Positions 9,700 through 18,109 of a stretch of DNA of 64,000 nt are shown here, in pieces. The stretch is from Siphonobacter curvatus (GTDB lineage Bacteria; Bacteroidota; Bacteroidia; Cytophagales; Spirosomataceae): contig NZ_PTRA01000004.1 in the NCBI RefSeq assembly GCF_002943425.1, positions 327,413-391,412 of the forward strand, read 5' to 3'. The notes under the pieces are model-generated. The model ran no database searches. It had not been told where the DNA came from and was given only the letters and a program-made list of their open reading frames with translations. How positions within the stretch are numbered: the stretch's first letter is position 1; the number at the start of each line of letters is the position of its first letter. The translations under genes and the position numbers were made by a program.

Positions 9700-9866
9700 C
9701 TAAAGATTTAACTTTTCAATAAACGCATTGATAAGGCATCTTGAATTATTCGCAGCAACCTGGTGTTTTAGCGTATTGAGATAGGTCGATGCGATTGGCT
9801 CCAAAATAGGAGTTGCATGGAGGCAAGATAAAAGCTCAAGGATATTAGTTACCCCCCCGCATTATC
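9700..9866 (-). pseudogene. Possible coding relic, family unknown
   Basis: On the minus strand about 50 codons are open up to a TAG at 9700-9702 (ending INAFIEKLNL), with a protein-like composition but no start codon and a stop just upstream near 9870. It could be the tail of a lost gene inside the island or chance. No family recognised. Confidence 0.25.
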
Positions 9867-10054
9867 CTATTTTCTTGGCTTAACATTAAGCAAGGAATTA
9901 ACTACACCTGTTCTAATAATACTGAGCTCTTTCTGCCCCTAAATCCCTCATGCACAGAGCTCTGATTAAACGTATCTTGAAAGTTAAGGTAATGCCAATC
10001 TGGCATTGCCGAAAAGCTCCCCAAAGCATAACCCTAGTCCCTTCATGCGATAAT

Positions 10055-10085
10055 GTGAGTTATAAAAAGATTTTCTATAACTCAC
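10055..10085. repeat. Inverted repeat GTGAGTTATA / TATAACTCAC
   Basis: Perfect 10-bp arms around an 11-base spacer; a third GAGTTATAGAA copy lies at 10103-10113. The cluster sits just before the IS3-like transposase remnant and may be what is left of element ends. Confidence 0.5.
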
Positions 10086-10199
10086 TTTTGCTTTAATACT
10101 GAGTTATAGAACCAAGCATTATACCTCATGCAATGAATTTGGGAACAGCCTAATGGGCCAAAATTCATATTTGATGCTATGAAATTTAATCAATTCGAG

Positions 10200-10359
10200 C
10201 GAGTTCTTTATCGAAATGCTTTAATACCAGTATAGAGCTGGAATTGCCCATCAAGGAATCGGTTGAAATTTATAACAACAAAAGGCCTCACCTAAGCCTA
10301 AATAGGTTGACTCCTAATGATGTGCATAAAAAGCCTTCGAGAATATCTCTAAGGCTATA
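10200..10359 (+). pseudogene. IS3-family transposase (OrfB) C-terminal remnant
   Basis: In one frame the sequence translates to ...IYNNKRPHLSLNRLTPNDVH before a TAA at 10357-10359. The YNxxRPHxSL...TPxxVH ending is the signature of the rve integrase core of IS3-type OrfB transposases. No upstream D-D motifs or OrfA remain and the preceding frame is degenerate, so this is a fragment. Its place inside the tRNA-flanked region supports past mobility of the segment. Confidence 0.8.
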
Positions 10360-10571
10360 AATCTTATCTAACTAATTGTCATCTTATTTTAGGATGATAC
10401 AAAGAACTAACTTTATGGTTGCCATACGCCCTTATCCTTATTGGCAGGAACTTATATACCTTAAACATTTTTATGGTTTAACGTGTATCAATATAGGCTT
10501 ATAGAAAGACAAAAAAACGCTTATTTTAACCAGAAAACCACTTTTTGAAATAAATCAAACCCGTGTTGGTT

Positions 10572-10617
10572 AGGCTCATAACCCAAGGGTCACAGGTTCG
10601 AGTCCTGTTCCCGCTAC
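10572..10617 (+). repeat. Displaced 3' half of tRNA-fMet (putative attR)
   Basis: From GGCTCATAACCCAA to CCCGCTACT this matches the 3' half of the tRNA at 4010-4082 with a single mismatch, starting in the anticodon stem. The 5' half is absent, so it cannot be a functional tRNA. Same direction, 6.5 kb downstream: the pattern left when an element integrates into a tRNA gene and pushes the original 3' end to its far side. Confidence 0.88.
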
Positions 10618-10620
10618 TAG

Positions 10621-10650
10621 AAAAGCCGATGATCACTGATCGGCTTTTTA
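10621..10650 (+). terminator. Terminator after the displaced tRNA half
   Basis: AAAAGCCGATGATCACTGATCGGCTTTTTA forms an 8-10-bp stem with a T tail, just after the tRNA fragment. It is probably the original terminator of the tRNA gene before integration. Confidence 0.75.
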
Positions 10651-10671
10651 TTTTATACCTATCTGGCTGAA

Positions 10672-10857
10672 TTACAACGTATTCAGATAGATTTCGAGCC
10701 TAGTATATCCGCTCTTATGAATCGTATTGCGATCCTCCGCATTATTAGGATCCAGACCATTCGCTTCCTCACGGCAATCGAGCACCCCGTCCTAATACGT
10801 ATCCAACGGTGTTGCAGCCATCGCCTGTTCGGGCCAACGTAAAGGTTTCTTATACCA
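10672..10857 (-). pseudogene. C-terminal relic of a pectate-lyase-like secreted protein
   Basis: The minus strand reads WPEQAMAATPLDTY, then an in-frame TAG, then DGVLDCREEANGLDPNNAED and ...HKSGYTRLEIYLNTL before a TAA at 10672-10674. This closely resembles the DTDxDGMPDxWExANGLDPN...GYTxLExYLN tail of Bacteroidota PL1 pectate lyases and related secreted proteins. The stop stands where the family has a Gln or Lys codon, and no catalytic part remains. It lies just outside the displaced tRNA half. Confidence 0.75.
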
Positions 10858-10867
10858 TATAAGTTTA

Positions 10868-11347
10868 TTAATCCGCAAGTACTACCCTTTCCGCTTTTTT
10901 CACTTTTCCAGCTTTATAATCTACTTTTAATACGGAGGACCTAAAATTTAAACCTGGCTTTCTTCCCGTAAAGTACCTCCAAGAATCACTTTTTATATCA
11001 TTACCCTCCAATCCTACTAGTTGAATAACCTCCGCCTTTGATTTTCCGATTAATAATTTACTATCGATAAGATCATCCTCTATTTCATAACGCGTATCTT
11101 TTTCTGTAGCCCACCTATTGGCTGTAAAAGCATGTTTAGGATAATAATTTATAACCATAAAAAATAGGACGATACAGCTTATAAAAAATACAGGCGTAAA
11201 TACAATCGTCAATAACCAAAGTATTAATATTCGTATTTTTTTATTTGTAATCCGTTTCTTCAACAAGCTTTGGATTAGATAATAGACAGGAATACTAAAT
11301 AAATAAAGAATACTCAAGGGGATTAAAAAGACGACAATACTTTCCAT
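10868..11347 (-). CDS. Membrane protein with BamE/SmpA-like C-terminal domain
   Basis: A 159-residue protein with two hydrophobic segments (about residues 4-26 and 38-68) and a soluble tail. The tail reads LLIGKSKAEVIQLVGLEGND then a strand-rich WRYFTGRKPGLNF...VLKVDYKAGKV, resembling the GMSKxEVxxLLG...WxY...L.V.F.NGKV plan of BamE/SmpA/OmlA domains. Unlike BamE it is not a lipoprotein but membrane-anchored. Its AT-rich codon use differs from the larger genes nearby. Function unknown. Confidence 0.7.
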   Translation of the reverse strand: MESIVVFLIPLSILYLFSIPVYYLIQSLLKKRITNKKIRILILWLLTIVFTPVFFISCIVLFFMVINYYPKHAFTANRWATEKDTRYEIEDDLIDSKLLIGKSKAEVIQLVGLEGNDIKSDSWRYFTGRKPGLNFRSSVLKVDYKAGKVKKAERVVLAD

Positions 11348-11595
11348 CGAAGTGAAAATATAATTAGAATAATATAGTCATACCTAATGAATCAATAGAA
11401 CGTTTATTTTCACAACATGTAAATGTTCTTATTTATAAATTTTATTCAATTCGAATAGTTAGCAGATGCTAGTTTTTTAGAAAGATAATTTTCACTCCAA
11501 GCCTATAATTCTCTTTACTTTCAAACAGGTTAGTGAACAATAATAGGTTCTTACAGGTCATTACCGCTAAATGATGTGTTGTATAACTTCTTATC

Positions 11596-11718
11596 CTATC
11601 CATTCGTCCTATCCCATAAGTTCGTAGGTCGCTTCTTTTTCGAGTACACGCTAGCTATGAAGGTATAGAGCCCCCCTTCCCTATAAATCTCCACTTCATT
11701 TTGGGTTATGGCAGACAT
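11596..11718 (-). CDS. Possible small protein of 40 residues downstream of the operator-like site
   Basis: Starting at an ATG at 11716-11718 the frame reads MSAITQNEVEIYREGGLYTF and ends with DRTNG at a TAG (11596-11598). It begins 47 bases after an inverted repeat that is shared with the promoter of the DoxX gene, in the same relative orientation. It may be a real small protein or the truncated start of a lost gene; I recognise no family. Confidence 0.3.
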   Translation of the reverse strand: MSAITQNEVEIYREGGLYTFIASVYSKKKRPTNLWDRTNG

Positions 11719-11762
11719 AACTAATACTCTAATAGCCACTTATCGCAATAAAGATAAATGTA

Positions 11763-11782
11763 TATACTTTGAAATACAAAGT
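11763..11782 (-). promoter_or_regulatory. Second copy of the ACTTTG-AAATA-CAAAGT operator-like site
   Basis: A perfect inverted repeat with 6-base arms and a 5-base centre. Nineteen bases (11763-11781) are identical to the site upstream of the DoxX gene at 3858-3876, in the same orientation relative to the downstream minus-strand frame. Confidence 0.5.
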
Positions 11783-12056
11783 TCTTTGCATAAACCATCT
11801 CAGATTGAGTTAATCTGGCCTTAGGAATGGGTTGTAGTAATAGACAAAGTAGCTTCAGTAATCCTGGTAAACGCAGCTGACTACTAGTACGGTCCTTTAC
11901 GAAGATGTGGAGTACAGCGGTATACGATTGCGAATGCACTTTGCAGGATCAGCGAAAGTCAGTCGCTGATAGTAATGCATTATTCGTACGTTTTTCTGGG
12001 AAAGTTTTGATCTGTAAGTGAAGAAAGTAGAAAATTATCATTTTCAAGTAACGTTT

Positions 12057-12125
12057 AAAGCAGCTGAACCCTATCTTTTGAAATCTGCTAGGGGCAGATT
12101 TCAAAAGATAGGGTTCAGCTGCTTT
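12057..12125. repeat. Perfect 32-bp inverted repeat with 5-base spacer
   Basis: Arms at 12057-12088 and 12094-12125 are exact reverse complements around TAGGG. It lies 9 bases past the stop codon of the FdhF-like gene. There is no long T tract, so it is stronger and longer than needed for a terminator; it may be both an mRNA-stabilising hairpin and the mark of a recent inverted duplication. Confidence 0.85.
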
Positions 12126-12134
12126 CCTTGCCTA

Positions 12135-14498
12135 CTAACCTATCGTCTTATCCAGTTCAGGCTTATGCCTACGAATATTAATCTTAACATACTTGGATGC
12201 CGGCATATTCGCCCCTTTTACCACATTGTTAATGGATACCAAAACATTGGCTTCCGGGAAATACGTCATCGTACTTTTTTGCGGAATCGAATATTTTACA
12301 ACGATAAATAATGGAGCAACACGCTCGATTCCATCATCGTAATTGAACAAATCCACTTTATCGCCTTCTTTGAGTCCGGCTTTCGCCATATCTTTTTCGT
12401 TCATCATCACCACTCTCCGTTCATTGAAAATCCCGCGGTATCGATCGTCTAAACCATAAATAACGGTATTGAATTGATCATGTGTTCGGGTCGTTCCCAT
12501 CAGATATTCGTCGTCGGCCAGCGTATTATCCGGAATTGGGGTTACGTTAAACGCTGCTTTTCCCGGGTACGGTTCGCTGTTAAATTTTCCATCTCTGGCG
12601 GCGTTCGGCAGATAAAACCCACCCTTTTGCACGACGCGTTCATTATACCTTTCAAAGCCCGGAATACACTGCTCCACATCCTCACGAATGGCGTCATAAC
12701 TGTTCATAAAACGGTCCCAATCAATCACGGAACGTTCACCCAAAACCGCTTTCGCCATTCGACAAGCCACGTGCGTTTCATTGATCAGGTGTTCCGAAAT
12801 GGGTTCCAGTACGCCACGTGACGACTCGATTACGCCCATTGAGTTTTCCGTACTCACGTGTTGCAGCTCTCCATTTACTAGGTCTTTTTCACTTCGGGAA
12901 ATTACCGGAAGGATCAAGGCTTCTTTGCCGTGAACCAAGTGGTTTCGATTCAGCTTGATGGAAACGATTACGGACATTTCCAGCTTTCGCATTGCTTCGG
13001 CGGAATAGGTAGTATCGGGAGCGGCGGATAGGAAATTTCCGCCCATGCAGAACATAAATTTCACCTTCTCCTCGTGCATGGCTTTCAGGGCCTTCACCAC
13101 ATCGTAACCACCCGCTCTGGGAACGTTAAACCCGTAAAAGGATTCCAGTTTGTCCAGTTGCTCTTTAGTCGGATGGTGATTGATCAGTAAGGTTCGGTTG
13201 CCCTGCACATTGCTATGACCACGCACGGGACACACACCTCCCCCTTTGATTCCGATACTGCCTTTCATCAGCAACAGATTCACGATGTTGTAGATCATTT
13301 CCACGCCATTGTGCTGCTGCGTGATTCCCATTCCCCAGGCAATCAGAATTCGTTTTCGGGCGGCAATCATTTGGGCCGCTTCCCTCAGTTTTTCAATCGA
13401 AACGCCACAGGCCTCCGAAAGAAAATTTAGATCATACTGCTTTAACTCCTCCGCCAGGTCGTCAAAACCTGCCGTTTTATTCGCGATGAATTCATGATCG
13501 AGCACTTTCCCGGGATTTTTGGCTTCCTCTTCCAGCAACAGTATTTGCAGGGCTTTCAGCAGGGCCATGTCTCCGTTGATTTTAACGGGAAGATACAAAT
13601 CGGACAATTCGAGCGGTTTCCTGAGCAGGGCACTCGGACTTTGCGGATCTTTAAAGCCCATCAAACCGGCTTCCGGTAGCGGATTGATGGCCATAATCTT
13701 CGCTCCATTTTTCTTCCCTCGAGCTAAGGCCGAAAGCATCCGCGGAGAGTTGGTACCCGGATTTTGTCCGATGATGATGATGAGTTCAGAATCGTAGAAA
13801 TCTTCCAGCTTCACGGTCCCTTTGCCAATACCAATGCACCGGGTCAGGGCGTAGCCAGAGGTTTCGTGACACATATTGGAGCAATCCGGGAAGTTATTGG
13901 TACCGAATTCGCGGGCGAATAATTGATAGACCCAGGTGGCCTCGTTACTCGTTCTTCCCGAGGTATAGAAGATGGCCTCGTTGGGGGAAGCCAGACCGTT
14001 TAACTTTTCAGCAATTTTAGCGAAGGCCCTTTCCCAGCTGATGGGCTGGTAATGCGTTCCGCCCTGGGGCAAATACATTGGTTCTGCGATTCGACCCAAC
14101 TGACTAATTTCATAATCAGACCGTTGGGACAAGTCGTATAATGAATTTTCTTTGAAAAAGTCTGCCCCAATCTTCTTGGAAGTGGCTTCCTCGGCGAGTG
14201 CTTTGGCTCCGCTTTCGCAGTACTCGCCCAATCGGGAACGCTCATCATCGGGATCGGGCCAGGCACAGCTGGGGCAATCGAAGCCGCCAAACTGATTCAT
14301 GGCAAACAACGCTTTTCCACCCCGAAGTACCGAATCATTTTTTACCAACTGCTCCACCGAATGCTTGACGGCCGGAGCACCGGCGGCCCAGCTTTTAGGT
14401 GATTTGTGTTTTAAATCCAATAACTGATGCGGAGGTTCTGCGGCAGGCAATAGACTGGTAGGATCAGCTATCTTTTTATCATTTTCATTCGTTTTCAT
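12135..14498 (-). CDS. FdhF/YdeP family molybdopterin oxidoreductase
   Basis: A 787-residue cytoplasmic molybdoenzyme of the FdhF/YdeP type. GGFDCPSCAWPDPD near residue 72 carries C75 and C78, with C94 further on, likely holding an Fe-S cluster; C210-H211 in NMCHETSG corresponds to the Mo-coordinating Cys(Sec)-His of formate dehydrogenase; GQNPGTNSPRML and the C-terminal molydopterin-dinucleotide-binding domain (about 640-780, with GTTRTHDQFNTVIYG) follow. Length matches E. coli YdeP (about 760). Members are linked to acid resistance in E. coli, but the reaction is not settled. The fdhD gene lies directly upstream on the same strand, 215 bases away, as expected for an enzyme that needs sulfuration of its cofactor. 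Confidence 0.94.
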   Translation of the reverse strand: MKTNENDKKIADPTSLLPAAEPPHQLLDLKHKSPKSWAAGAPAVKHSVEQLVKNDSVLRGGKALFAMNQFGGFDCPSCAWPDPDDERSRLGEYCESGAKALAEEATSKKIGADFFKENSLYDLSQRSDYEISQLGRIAEPMYLPQGGTHYQPISWERAFAKIAEKLNGLASPNEAIFYTSGRTSNEATWVYQLFAREFGTNNFPDCSNMCHETSGYALTRCIGIGKGTVKLEDFYDSELIIIIGQNPGTNSPRMLSALARGKKNGAKIMAINPLPEAGLMGFKDPQSPSALLRKPLELSDLYLPVKINGDMALLKALQILLLEEEAKNPGKVLDHEFIANKTAGFDDLAEELKQYDLNFLSEACGVSIEKLREAAQMIAARKRILIAWGMGITQQHNGVEMIYNIVNLLLMKGSIGIKGGGVCPVRGHSNVQGNRTLLINHHPTKEQLDKLESFYGFNVPRAGGYDVVKALKAMHEEKVKFMFCMGGNFLSAAPDTTYSAEAMRKLEMSVIVSIKLNRNHLVHGKEALILPVISRSEKDLVNGELQHVSTENSMGVIESSRGVLEPISEHLINETHVACRMAKAVLGERSVIDWDRFMNSYDAIREDVEQCIPGFERYNERVVQKGGFYLPNAARDGKFNSEPYPGKAAFNVTPIPDNTLADDEYLMGTTRTHDQFNTVIYGLDDRYRGIFNERRVVMMNEKDMAKAGLKEGDKVDLFNYDDGIERVAPLFIVVKYSIPQKSTMTYFPEANVLVSINNVVKGANMPASKYVKINIRRHKPELDKTIG

Positions 14499-14713
14499 AA
14501 GGCTTTCATTAAAGAGGATAGTTACGTTTGGGCACTAGTACTCTGGTCTTCTGCGGGGGTAGAGATACGGATAAAAGCTCTCGGCTAACTAGTAACCTTT
14601 CACCAGTAAGAATTCCTTTCTGAATCAATTTTCCAGTAGTTAACCCCATTCCATTTACTATCAATCACACGATGTATGGTTGCCAGGATACGGTTTATTC
14701 AAGCGATCGCATG

Positions 14714-15583
14714 CTATTCTCCGATTTGAAAAGGGCTTCCAGCATGATACATATTGAATCGATTATGACGCATAAATCCCAGTAAAGTAATATCAAATTC
14801 CTTGGCCAGATCCACGGCTAAACTCGAAGGAGCTCCGATCGCTGCTACCACCGAAATACCGGCCATGGCTGCTTTTTGAATCAGCTCGAAGCTGGCTCTG
14901 CCGCTTAGTACCAAAATACGATCCCTGAGCGGTATTTGCCCGGTAAGCAAAGCATTTCCAATGAGTTTATCCAGGGCATTGTGCCTTCCGACATCTTCCC
15001 GCAGGGCCAGCAGATTACCCTCAAAATCAAAAAGTCCTGACGCGTGGATGCCACCGGTAGCACTGAAATTGCTCTGGAAGGTTTGTAATTTTTCAGCGAG
15101 CTGATAAATCGTTTCGAGACGAATGAGCTGCGGCTTTTGGTCCAGTTTTTGAAAGGCACTGACCGTTCGGATGGAAGCGATGGAGCCTTTGCCACAAACG
15201 CCACAGCTGGAAGTAGTATAAAAATTCCGATCGGCATGCATCAGTTGGGGCACAAAACCCGCGGCAAGCTCAACGATGATCACATTCTCAGCATTACGGG
15301 AACATGCCGCCCGAGCATGATCAACACTCCGGATCTGCTGCGAATCCGAAAGAATGCCTTCCGTAAATAAGAATCCAAGGGCCAGCTCCGCATCGTCGCC
15401 CGGCGTCCGCATCGTTACGGATATGTTTTTGGTGATCGGTGTGGCCTGATCCTCATAGGAAATTCTGATTTCCAACGGCTCTTCCACGGAAACCGCATCG
15501 GTATAAGGAAAACGCTCGTTCTCCGTCACTTTGACGATTTCGATCGTTCGCACGGAGTTCTGTTTCAAGGTATGGGCTTTCAT
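14714..15583 (-). CDS. fdhD: FdhD, formate dehydrogenase accessory sulfurtransferase
   Basis: FdhD passes sulfur from a cysteine desulfurase to the molybdenum cofactor of FdhF-type enzymes, which would be inactive without it. The protein shows the family's blocks: RTPGDDAELALGFLFTEGI, the conserved TTSSCGVCGKGSI with the CXXC sulfur-transfer cysteines, GGIHASGLFD, and the EDVGRHNALDK motif. The ATG at 15583 (MKAHTLKQNS) gives 289 residues; a GTG 45 bases upstream (15628) is an alternative. It is followed by the FdhF/YdeP gene, its likely client. Confidence 0.96.
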   Translation of the reverse strand: MKAHTLKQNSVRTIEIVKVTENERFPYTDAVSVEEPLEIRISYEDQATPITKNISVTMRTPGDDAELALGFLFTEGILSDSQQIRSVDHARAACSRNAENVIIVELAAGFVPQLMHADRNFYTTSSCGVCGKGSIASIRTVSAFQKLDQKPQLIRLETIYQLAEKLQTFQSNFSATGGIHASGLFDFEGNLLALREDVGRHNALDKLIGNALLTGQIPLRDRILVLSGRASFELIQKAAMAGISVVAAIGAPSSLAVDLAKEFDITLLGFMRHNRFNMYHAGSPFQIGE

Positions 15584-15756
15584 GCCAATAAAACCGCTAA
15601 CCCTGGGGTTTTGTTGTCTGCTGCTCACCCGATGGATATAAGCCTAACTCAGCAGGTTACTTCTATAGAACTTAAAAGGAATCGTGAAAGGAAAGAAAGA
15701 GCGGATGTAAACCTAAAGTACCAACAAACGCAGTAATAGAGGATTCACCTGGCAAA

Positions 15757-15794
15757 GTTGCTGGTGACGCTTCACTAGACACCAATAATGGCGG
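15757..15794 (-). repeat. Palindromic repeat element, copy 1
   Basis: On the minus strand CCGCCATTATTGGTG...CACCAGCAAC. It aligns over about 40 bases with copy 2 at 16512-16554, with almost all differences being transitions. Each copy lies just after the stop codon of a leftward gene. Confidence 0.55.
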
Positions 15795-15809
15795 GAGCAT
15801 TACTTAGGG

Positions 15810-16355
15810 TTATACACAATACTTTTGAATCAGAGCTTCTTCTATACCCTTCTTACGTCCCAGGTAAGCCAGCACTCTAACCAAGGGCGTAGTGAGGAGT
15901 CCTGCCAGACCCGTCAACCGCATATCGCTCATCACCGCACCTATTCCCATATGATAGATATTCCTGGGAATATTCGCCTTTGAATACTGTCCATCCTGAG
16001 CTAAGCCACACAGAATTCTTAGTGTATTCTCCAAACCCGTAGAACCAGGCACTACCTTGTTGGTGAACGTAATAGGATGGTCGTTCTGATTAAAGAACCG
16101 GTGATTTTCTCCTTTTTTTACTAAATACGATTCTCCCGGCTTCAAAAATATCTTCTTCCCGTGCTTCAATTCCATGCCCAATATGCCTTCCTGTGCGGTA
16201 AATAGTTCCGTATACGCTTTGTGATAATGCATGGGATTCCCACCACCCGGTTCCAGAGAAATTTCAAGTTCAGAGTACGCCCCAGAAGTTTCTTCAGAAG
16301 TAGTCACGAATACAATGGTTTCCTTTAGTGCAGGATTGTAGATAGTTCTTTTCAT
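15810..16355 (-). CDS. Cupin domain protein
   Basis: A 181-residue protein from the ATG at 16355 (MKRTIYNPALKETI). Residues about 28-100 form a single cupin barrel: H43 and H45 in NPMHYHKAYTE with E50 make cupin motif 1, PGESYLVKKGENHRF is motif 2 with its His. These residues normally bind a metal. The C-terminal 80 residues are helical with a hydrophobic stretch (GLAGLLTTPLVRVLAYL) that may touch the membrane. Function unknown; flanked on both 3' sides by related palindromic repeats. Confidence 0.85.
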   Translation of the reverse strand: MKRTIYNPALKETIVFVTTSEETSGAYSELEISLEPGGGNPMHYHKAYTELFTAQEGILGMELKHGKKIFLKPGESYLVKKGENHRFFNQNDHPITFTNKVVPGSTGLENTLRILCGLAQDGQYSKANIPRNIYHMGIGAVMSDMRLTGLAGLLTTPLVRVLAYLGRKKGIEEALIQKYCV

Positions 16356-16511
16356 ATTCAATTTATGAATTAATAAATCTTTTCTTAGGAGATAGCTAGA
16401 CTATTAGCTCCTTTATTTTAAGCAATACCTAGTAAGGTATGTAATTTATATACATTATTAATAAAAATTTCCTTGCGTCAAGGAATGTTTCGGTTAGCGT
16501 CAAGAACAGAC

Positions 16512-16554
16512 CCGCCGTTACTAGTGATGCTTTGCTAAACACTAACAACGGCGG
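16512..16554 (-). repeat. Palindromic repeat element, copy 2
   Basis: An imperfect hairpin with 15-base arms (CCGCCGTTACTAGTG against CACTAACAACGGCGG, two mismatches) located 25 bases past the stop of the esterase gene. Homologous to copy 1 at 15757-15794. Confidence 0.65.
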
Positions 16555-16579
16555 TAAAATCAGAATGTATGTTCAGCTT

Positions 16580-17398
16580 TTATTCCGTTTTATTTAATGT
16601 CCAAATAATTGCTTTTTCTTTTGTCGCTCTAAAAATGGTGTTGTGTTTTTCTTTTGGCTCGGGTGAATAATTCCATTGTACTGTTGAGAGATTTTTTTTC
16701 TGGAAGATTTTTGCCAACTCATCGGTATATTGTGAAATGCCTTCTGTATTTGAACCCGCAAACCAAATCCGTTTCTCTGTTTTAGAAAAATCGTTTAAAT
16801 ACTTTTCTGTAGTTTTGATTAAATAGTGATTATTCCACCAAAGAGAAGGGTCAAACGCAATATAATGATTGAATAGGTCAGGCGTAAGAAAGAATGTTTC
16901 TACTACAAATAGTCCTGCTAAAGATTCGCCGATAATACTTTTTCTAGGTGTTACTCTGTACCGTTTGTTTATTTCGGGGAAAAGTTCCTCTTTTATGAAA
17001 GCTCTAAATTTTTCTGAACCTCCAACCACTGGGGCGATTTCTTTATCTTTTTCTACTTCAGTAAAACCAGTCAAATCCCTTCTTCGTTGCGTATTTTCAA
17101 TTCCTACTAGAATTAAAGGCTTTATTTTATTCTCCTGGATCAATTTAGCCAACGTATTAGCAAGATGAGGAAAGTCTTCTTGTATTCCTCCGTCTGCCAT
17201 ATACATTACCGGCAATGAATCAGTGTTTGTTTTATAATTTGCGGGTAGCCATACATTAATGGTCCTTTCTTCTCCAACTTTTTTAGAGTGAATTTTAAAG
17301 GTTTCGTGTTCTGGAATTGGATCGTCTGGCTTTGATGCTTTTGAAAAACTTGTAAGTACTACAAGTATAACTAGTAAATTATAATAAATGAATTTCAT
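16580..17398 (-). CDS. Secreted alpha/beta-hydrolase, esterase-D/Fes-like
   Basis: A 272-residue secreted enzyme when started at the ATG at 17398, which gives a clean signal peptide (MKFIYYNLLVILVVLTSFSKA). RTINVWLPANYKTNTDSLPV is the standard opening of the putative-esterase fold, MADGG follows, and the nucleophile elbow is GESLAG with Ser159; a His near the end (KEKHNTIFR) would complete the triad. The family includes siderophore esterases (Fes/IroE) and acyltransferase-like esterases; nothing nearby points to siderophores, so the substrate is open. AT-rich compared with its neighbours. Confidence 0.88.
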   Translation of the reverse strand: MKFIYYNLLVILVVLTSFSKASKPDDPIPEHETFKIHSKKVGEERTINVWLPANYKTNTDSLPVMYMADGGIQEDFPHLANTLAKLIQENKIKPLILVGIENTQRRRDLTGFTEVEKDKEIAPVVGGSEKFRAFIKEELFPEINKRYRVTPRKSIIGESLAGLFVVETFFLTPDLFNHYIAFDPSLWWNNHYLIKTTEKYLNDFSKTEKRIWFAGSNTEGISQYTDELAKIFQKKNLSTVQWNYSPEPKEKHNTIFRATKEKAIIWTLNKTE

Positions 17399-17520
17399 GT
17401 TTTTTTTGCCCATTAACATTTTCTATACTGTCATTTCAAACGGTAAAATAAATGCAATGATAAGCTTTGTTTCGAGTGATGTACTAAGAACTTAACGCTT
17501 GGAACCTTTTATCGCCTTGC

Positions 17521-17886
17521 CTAGCTATTCCGCAAAATCTTTTCTAGGGCACGACCTTTCGCTAATTCGTCCACGAGTTTATCCAGATACCGAACCTGAC
17601 GAGTGAGCGGGTTTTCAATGTCTTCAATCCGATAGCCACAAATAGTTCCGGTAATCAGATAAGCGTCAGGATTGAGGGTGGCTTGTTCGAAAAAAGATTC
17701 AAAGGATACTTTTTCATGGATCAGAGCCTGAATTTTCTGATCATCAAATCCTGTCAGCCATTCAATGACCTGATGCAATTCTTCCTGAGTGCGGCCTTTC
17801 TTTTCTACTTTCGTTACGTAATGCGGGTATACGGACGAGAATGTCATAGTGGCGATACGCTGATCGTGGGTAGCTGAATTGTTCAT
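17521..17886 (-). CDS. DUF2200 domain protein
   Basis: A 121-residue cytoplasmic protein that is entirely a DUF2200 domain: the stretches [34 protein letters not shown] and [20 protein letters not shown] are strongly conserved in the family. The family is widespread in bacteria and has no established function. Transcribed alone. Confidence 0.93.
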   Translation of the reverse strand: MNNSATHDQRIATMTFSSVYPHYVTKVEKKGRTQEELHQVIEWLTGFDDQKIQALIHEKVSFESFFEQATLNPDAYLITGTICGYRIEDIENPLTRQVRYLDKLVDELAKGRALEKILRNS

Positions 17887-18109
17887 GAGATCATTTTCAA
17901 AATGATAAAATTAAGTCGCTTATAATTATTCCAACTAAGTTTACCTAAATAGTATACTATCTTTTAAAAGGAATGTTGCAAATAAATCGATGAATATCAG
18001 CGCATTATAGTTTATGTCGATAACAGAAATTATCTTATCAACTTGTAAACACTTTTCCTCAATAATGATTTATAGCTTAACATAGAACTGATTATATAAC
18101 AAAAGTAGG

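Larger units (their letters stand above)
11348..12056. other. AT-rich intergenic region with operator-like site and a small frame
   Basis: About 700 bases without a confident gene. It holds the ACTTTG-N5-CAAAGT site (11766-11782) and a 40-codon minus-strand frame described separately. A 72-codon minus-strand frame at 11721-11939 overlaps the operator-like site and has no family features. Confidence 0.5.

Noticed and set aside
12018..12311. 97-codon plus-strand frame across the 32-bp inverted repeat
   Set aside because: It reads through the hairpin and into the antisense of the FdhF gene; no protein features.
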